From: Owenia fusiformis
Taxonomy: Eukaryota; Annelida; Polychaeta; Sabellida; Oweniidae
Length of the DNA stretch: 64,000 nucleotides
Direction: 5' to 3'
Assembly (NCBI GenBank): GCA_903813345.2
Contig: CAIIXF020000009.1
Coordinates: forward strand, 8,552,030 to 8,616,029
This document shows, piece after piece, positions 59,501 to 64,000 of the stretch (within the stretch, counting starts at the first letter, position 1; each line of letters opens with the position of its first letter). The translations under genes were made by a program, and so were the position numbers. Below the pieces are notes generated by a model. The model ran no database searches. It saw only the letters and a program-made list of their open reading frames with translations, and had not been told where the DNA came from.

Positions 59501-62500
59501 GAAAATGGTGAAAGTTCCATGTTGTTCTGATTTTTTATACTATGTTGCATTTTGGGATTAGAAATAGAGAAAGAATTTAATTTACTTACATTCCAAAACG
59601 CCACCCCCATGCCACAATCCAACTGAAACAGATTCATATGAGCGGGTATTCGGTAAATTTGACCACCATATATATTTTTAGTAAAAACGCATTGAAACCC
59701 TAAAAATGGTTTTAATATTACACAAGAATTTAAGAGAAAACATAAGCTTTATTTGATTTGAATTTTTTTACTCAACGATCTACAAGGACCGACTGAGATA
59801 TAGTTTCTATTCATTACTCGCATACCAGTATACGCCAGCTGGTCCATAGCCCCCTTCGAGATCGGCAAATGGTAAGCAGGACATAACAAAAGGTGCACCC
59901 CAACAAACAACATGATATCCCCTGTAGAAAAAATATTTGGTTAGTGTTTAATTGCTTGCCTGCGTCCTTGTTTCTTTCTTTGGTTTGTTTGCTTATTTTT
60001 TGTTCCTATGTTCTTGCTTCATCGTTTGATTGTCTGTTTTTGTGTTTGTTTGCTTATTTGCTTACTTATCTAATATTTTGTGTGTTTTTTGTTTTGTTTG
60101 TTTGTTTGTTCTGTCTGCAGAGTTAATTATATTATTAAATGAAAAATTGATTGAAGGAACTGTATCTCTCCCAGGCTGCATAATTGAAAGACAAGACCAA
60201 TGCATGTTTACCATTCATATTTTTCTGTTATTGTCTCTCGGACCCCAGACATATATATGTTAAAGGTCATAGCAATCACCCAGGCCGTCACGCACCATAC
60301 TGTAAGAGAGATATATACACGTATATGTTAAAGGTCATAGCAATCACTCAGGCCGTCACGCATCATACTGTAAGAGAGATATATACACGTATATGTTAAA
60401 GGTCATAGCAATCACCCAGGCCGTCACGCATCATACTGTAAGAGAGATATATACACGTATATGTTAAAGATCATAGCAATCACCCAGGCCGTCACGCATC
60501 ATACTGTAAGAGAGATATATACACATATATGTTAAAGATCATAGCAATCACCTAGGCCGTCACGCATCATACTGTGAGAGAGAGATATACACGTATATGT
60601 TAAAGGTCATAGCAATCATCCAGGCAGTCACGCATCATACTGTAAGAGAGATGTATACACGTATATGTTAAAGGTCATAGCAATCATCCAGGTCGTCACG
60701 CACCATATTGTAAGAGAGGCATGTATATATGTTAAATATGCTTTTTCGTGTTTCAGATTTATCAAAATGTTCAGGTATGCCCCTTGTCTAATCAACCGTG
60801 TCAAGAGAAATATCTTAACCTGGGTCGACACTTTACACGACCTTGTAACTATAACCTTGACAAAGAATACTTTACGGTGGCTTTGCATTAGTCTCGTATA
60901 ATTACTTACGCCACAAAGTCAACCAAAATCCTTGGAATCGACACAATGCCCCACCACTTCGATAAACGTCTCCCTAAAATCAATAAATGTAAAATCGCTG
61001 ATAATCTATCTTACCCACTTACCAAGCCCTTTTTGATTTCCAGTTTTATACCTGGTATTCATACAATAGTTGCTCATAAAGTTGTCATAATATTTATCTA
61101 ATTTCAGCAAAAATATTAAGTATAACAAAGATATTTCATGGGTGTAATTATAGTAACCAAATATTAAGGAAAGTGAGAATAAGTCTAATAGATCATATTT
61201 ACACACATTACAAGATATTACATTTATACATTAAAATTTGATATGCATAGATCTTGCGAAAAATAAAATTATGCTTATAAAAAGGTATGTTAAGTTTGTA
61301 AAATCCTTTGTTCAGACTAGAAGTGATGATCTAAAACAACTTTGTATGACAAAGATCAACAGAATTACACTCCGTGTAGAATAGCCTTATTGAAAAAGAA
61401 TTAAAGGAGCAAAACTAAACTTTCTTTGGGACATTTGGCAAAGCAATCATTGAATCTAATATCGCTCGTGACATTTCAATATTTCTAAAGAGGGAACAAC
61501 ACTTTCAGAAAGGCCTCAGTTAGGCTAAAATCTCCCGTTAAAAACAGATGTTCCATCAAATTACAATTGGAAAATGCATGATACATAAAGTATCAACCAA
61601 TGTTCTTCTGAGATTAGAAGTCCATGATATGAAATAGACATGAAAATAAATATATTGGAATTGAAAAAATAAAATTCAAGGTCGTGTCAAATGCTGAACA
61701 CCGAGCTAATGCATTAAATGTGTGAAAACAATTTTCGTGGCGAATAAAAAATAGAGACTTACCCAAAAGTATCCAATATTCTGCATCGAAGCAGCTATGA
61801 TAAGATACAATATCATTCGCTAGAAATACAAAGATAAATACTGATAAATAAGCATGATGCAATTTTTATTTTAAATACAGAGATACACTACATTTATGAT
61901 TTCTTACGTTTTCAACATATAAAGTCAAATAGCCTGGTCGCCCAGGCCCCCTCAGGCACCCCTCAAAAAAATTGAAAAAAATACCAAATAAAATTATATT
62001 TCTAGAGAGGGTGGGCCACCCCTCGCAACCCAAAAAACAATTGAAAATAAAATGTAATAATGACAAGTGATCTATGTACAGGCTGTCAGCATAGATGACG
62101 TATGTTCAGGGTGACAGAATAGATGACATTAGTTCAGGTTTTAAGAGTAGATGATGTAAGTTCAGGTTATAAGAGTAGATGACGCAAGTTCAGGTTGACA
62201 GAATAGATGACGTAAGTTCAAGTTGTCAGAGTATATGACGTATGTTCAGGTTATAAGAGTAGATGACGTAAGTAGGGGTTGTAAGAGACGACGTACATTG
62301 ACAACTTATCAAAATAGATTTATTAGTATAATAGAAGTTTGTCAGAACACAAAATCTGTGACATACATGTACTTGTATATACAGGGTACAGTATCTGAAA
62401 CGTAACGTTAACGTAGTCTGTACATGGAGTCTGTTTGTAAGGCGCAGAATAGGGTAGCAGAATATACGATTATGACGTTAATACATGGCGTAACGTATAT

Positions 62501-62846
62501 ATAATACAGGGTGTCAGTATGTATGAAATAAATAGAGGACCTTAGGTTTACCTGAGAAAAGATACGATATCTTCGGAAGATGAATATAATGCTGATGATG
62601 ACAACACTGAAAACAAAAGTACACATCTTTAATTTTGCCTTTAAATAAAGTGACATTTCTACTTTGAAAAGGCACAAGGCAAAGTCTTATCAGAATATTT
62701 ATGATATATAGTCACGAGATATATAGTCACGAGTTGTATAGCCTCGTGTATTTTACATTCAAATTTTTTCTTATTGTAGTTTAGTTTTCTTACCATCCAA
62801 TAAAGGAGAAAGAAGCAAACACCTTTAGAACTGTCGCCAGAACATA
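56438..62846 (-). CDS. Class E (cAMP-receptor-like) GPCR, copy B (exons 2-14)
   Basis: Exons in order: 62794-62846, 62552-62606, 61763-61819, 60910-60973, 60212-60299, 59826-59921, 59590-59622, 59138-59216, 58723-58770, 58276-58358, 57944-58017, 57197-57267, 56438-56596. All junctions are GT..AG and the phases join to 319 aa plus stop without interruption. TM1 to ECL2 match copy A, and the first seven exons have equal lengths in both genes. TM5 is WYIPVLLIVGTLFVTYTYI. TM6 carries LKWYPLVYLILAVFPLANRI, with the YP...NRI pattern of slime-mould cAMP receptors. TM7 is FPLYLLMVIFSTLKGFVYAV. The cytosolic tail is acidic with no known motif. The N-terminal exon should lie beyond 63000 and was not found, so the gene probably runs off the window. 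Ligand unknown. Confidence 0.85.
57197..57267 (-). CDS. GPCR copy B, exon 13 (end of TM7)
   Basis: Acceptor TTCTTTTCTAG; encodes FVYAVLFLLDRQTIQAIRHS. Donor GTACCC. If unspliced the frame reads a few codons on to a stop, a possible shorter isoform. Confidence 0.78.
57470..57603. repeat. Two tandem copies of a 66-bp unit
   Basis: ACTGTCAAGGATGGCATGG and GGGTTTAACTTTACACATGC occur twice in a row, in the intron of GPCR copy B before its TM7 end exon. Confidence 0.95.
57944..58017 (-). CDS. GPCR copy B, exon 12 (TM7)
   Basis: Acceptor CTTATTTACAG; encodes IQNIASPKASFPLYLLMVIF. Donor GTAAAA. Confidence 0.8.
58276..58358 (-). CDS. GPCR copy B, exon 11 (TM6)
   Basis: Acceptor CTGTTTTAG; encodes QQLKEDIRPLKWYPLVYLIL and FPLAN. 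Donor GTGAGT. Confidence 0.85.
58519..58716. repeat. 54-bp minisatellite, about 3.5 units
   Basis: ACTTCAATGTTGCAAAATAT and GTGCTAGTGCACTCACGTTT repeat in tandem and run directly up to the donor of GPCR copy B exon 10. Confidence 0.95.
58723..58770 (-). CDS. GPCR copy B, exon 10 (intracellular loop 3)
   Basis: Encodes ANSWYGTFDPLRESRR. Acceptor AACTTTCAG, donor GTATGT. Confidence 0.8.
58829..58870. repeat. Poly-C and CA microsatellite
   Basis: A C tract followed by ACACACACACAC, in a GPCR copy B intron. Confidence 0.95.
59138..59216 (-). CDS. GPCR copy B, exon 9 (TM5)
   Basis: Acceptor CTGTTTCAG; encodes WYIPVLLIVGTLFVTYTYI and ILKLRAK. Donor GTTTGT. Confidence 0.85.
59590..59622 (-). CDS. 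GPCR copy B, exon 8 (33 bp)
   Basis: Encodes the CWIVAWGWRFG segment. Acceptor CTGTTTCAG, donor GTAAGT. Confidence 0.82.
59826..59921 (-). CDS. GPCR copy B, exon 7 (TM4, ECL2)
   Basis: Encodes GYHVVCWGAPFVMSCLPF and GGYGPAGVYC. Acceptor TTCTACAG, donor GTATGC or GTATGA. Confidence 0.88.
60212..60299 (-). CDS. GPCR copy B, exon 6 (end of TM3)
   Basis: Encodes WCVTAWVIAMTFNIYM and SGVRETITEKYE. Acceptor CTCTTACAG, donor GTAAAC. Its first half is the source of the minisatellite at 60312-60725. Confidence 0.85.
60312..60725 (-). repeat. Exon-derived minisatellite with decoy splice acceptors
   Basis: Six further units of 67-68 bp follow exon 6 on its upstream side (minus strand). Each contains the polypyrimidine acceptor (TCTCTCTTACAG) and the first 40 or so bases of exon 6, joined to a short TATACACGTATA linker. 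Five units change the first Trp codon TGG to TGA in the reading phase of the exon. The outermost unit keeps TGG but has lost the acceptor AG. Confidence 0.9.
60910..60973 (-). CDS. GPCR copy B, exon 5
   Basis: Encodes GDVYRSGGALC and RFQGFWLTLW. Acceptor GATTTTAG, donor GTAAGT. Confidence 0.85.
61763..61819 (-). CDS. GPCR copy B, exon 4 (TM2)
   Basis: Encodes RMILYLIIAASMQNIGYFW. Acceptor TATTTCTAG, donor GTAAGT. Confidence 0.85.
62080..62300. repeat. About 31-bp minisatellite with TGACGT cores
   Basis: Six to seven imperfect units of AGAGTAGATGACGTAAGTTC and AGGTTRTA type lie in the intron of GPCR copy B between its TM1 and TM2 exons. Confidence 0.9.
62552..62606 (-). CDS. GPCR copy B, exon 3
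   Basis: Encodes VVIISIIFIFRRYRIFSQ. Donor GTAAAC, phase 0. Confidence 0.85.
62794..62846 (-). CDS. GPCR copy B, exon 2
   Basis: Encodes YVLATVLKVFASFSFIG. Acceptor ATTTTCAG, donor GTAAGA. The first exon found for copy B. Confidence 0.82.
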
Positions 62847-62859
62847 CTGAAAATAAATT

Positions 62860-63660
62860 GTATTTTGAAGTATGAAAGTTCAAAGTAGGACATGAGTGTG
62901 TAACTCGGATACTCACCCGCGGTATATGGTATATCCCACAGGTGAGTATTTCGCAGTGTATTCAGTGAATTCCGTATAGCGTTCTCATTGGTTAGTGAGT
63001 ATGCCGTACACCACAAGTGAATTAAGTGAATATGCCATATTCCGTGTTTACGGCGCATAACATGATTGTTGAAAATCGAATTAGCCATGAGATGTATACG
63101 CCCCGTGTGGTGTCTTTTTCATGTATTGTATGAAACATTGTATGATTGATTTTTAATTTAGCAAATTGAATTGAAATTGAACAGAGTGCACGTGTACATA
63201 GGTATATATACCTACCGTCAGCATATACCTGCTTCATGGCTAATCATTCACTATAACAAAATGGGGGATTTTTGTAGAAATGAATTTTCTTTACCTAATT
63301 GGAAAATTAGAATAGGGAGTTTTAAAAATGAGGAGATATTAAAAAAGGGAAAGATGAGATTGGGATTAAAAACGGATAAACGAAAGAAGATGAAATCGAC
63401 AAGAGATGCTTCGAATTGAAACAAGAGAAAATCGGTTGATTTAATCCGGAAACTGGCCATGGCTGACAGGAATGTATCATTTAACTTTAAAACGTTGATC
63501 TGTAATGTAGTACAAAACATGCCAGTAAAGTGTTGCGTCCCATTTAAATCTCTCGATATGCTGAGGGTTAAACATATTGTTTTGAAAAGAAAAACTATTA
63601 AGTAGCGAAATATTAATACACCGTACATGTACAACAAAACCTGCCTATTCCGAACGCTAT
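62860..63660. other. Upstream of GPCR copy B exon 2
   Basis: 63440-63660 is homologous to 53430-53660 upstream of copy A exon 2 (CTGGCCATGGC, TTAATACACC), extending the gene duplication. About 600 bases before it (62860-63440) are extra in copy B, and no N-terminal exon like that of copy A is visible. Confidence 0.6.
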
Positions 63661-63739
63661 TGCACGGTGTATAAGCCAAACGCTCCTACATGCACGACGG
63701 AACGTTTCATTACTGAAATTAAACAAATAAACGCTCCGG

Positions 63740-63945
63740 AGTAGGAAAACTGGCTGGCGGGAATGATGAGCCGTCTGACGATTTCCCCAATAATGGGAAT
63801 AAGAGGTATGAGTTCCATATTTCGAGTATACCATTCGATGGGTGTGATATTCATGTTGTACTTGGCTGGCTGTTGACGTTTGAAGCAATTAGGAAGAGCT
63901 GTACGAAGCAGTATAGTTTCAAAATTCAAAAACGTATTTGTCATT
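63740..63945 (-). mobile_element. hAT transposase C-terminal relic
   Basis: A minus-strand frame contains KRQQPAKYNMNITPIEWYT, then ELIPLIPIIGEIVRRLIIPA and SQFSYSGAF. This resembles the hAT dimerisation domain (EWW...N....P.L..LAR..L.IPAS). No active-site region is present. The upstream piece recurs at 44938-45020. Confidence 0.5.
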
Positions 63946-64000
63946 CTACCGGTCAAAACCCCTTTTGTCGATACATGTGATTAGTTGAACCAAGATTAGA

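Noticed and set aside
59893-60263. Plus-strand hydrophobic open frames rich in Leu, Phe and Cys
   Set aside because: They come from a TTTGTTTGTTTG-type simple repeat and the antisense of GPCR copy B exons.
63251-63679. 142-codon minus-strand open frame near the right edge
   Set aside because: Low-complexity Phe/Leu/Ser composition, no known domain, and partly within sequence homologous to non-coding flank of GPCR copy A.

Overview
The window looks like a piece of an AT-rich bilaterian animal genome, probably a marine invertebrate. The reasons are multi-exon genes with GT..AG introns, long intergenic spaces full of small palindromic DNA transposons and minisatellites, and three gene types: nicotinamidase (present in many invertebrates, replaced by NAMPT in vertebrates), a DEG/ENaC channel, and metazoan relatives of slime-mould cAMP-receptor-like GPCRs. 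I cannot fix the phylum from sequence alone. Most long ORFs here are noise, and the real coding content lies mainly in short exons that I joined by splice sites and reading phase. All gene models are predictions without transcript support.

Layout. 1-12000: no gene found. It is dominated by a direct segmental duplication (about 2055-6975 and 6985-10590) whose two copies differ by clean mobile-element insertions. 12128-17180 (+): nicotinamidase copy 1, six exons, 291 aa, with a signal peptide and a hydrophobic C-terminus. 19212-21527 (+): intronless DEG/ENaC sodium-channel subunit, 771 aa. 22270-23150: 61-bp minisatellite. 23150-33040: no gene; a nest of inverted-repeat elements (27440-30600). 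33044-40562 (+): nicotinamidase copy 2, six exons, 294 aa, with the same exon phases as copy 1. 40830-42350 (-): a Penelope-like retroelement tail and a frameshifted type II membrane glycosyltransferase-like pseudogene. 42500-45100: repeats. 48692-54090 (-): class E (cAMP-receptor-like) GPCR copy A, eight exons found (N-terminus to ECL2), 3' half not found. 56438-62846 (-): GPCR copy B, thirteen exons from TM1 to a stop codon; its first exon is probably beyond the right edge. 63740-63930 (-): hAT transposase C-terminal relic.

Two gene pairs arose by local duplication: the nicotinamidases, which flank the channel gene on the same strand, and the two GPCRs, head-to-tail on the minus strand. The nicotinamidases would convert nicotinamide to nicotinic acid and ammonia, and both predict a secreted or membrane-attached enzyme rather than the usual cytosolic one. 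Nothing in the sequence ties the channel or the GPCRs functionally to that pathway. The most unusual structure is a 67-68-bp minisatellite in GPCR copy B made from the first part of one of its own exons together with its splice acceptor. Most of the extra units would create a stop codon if spliced in.
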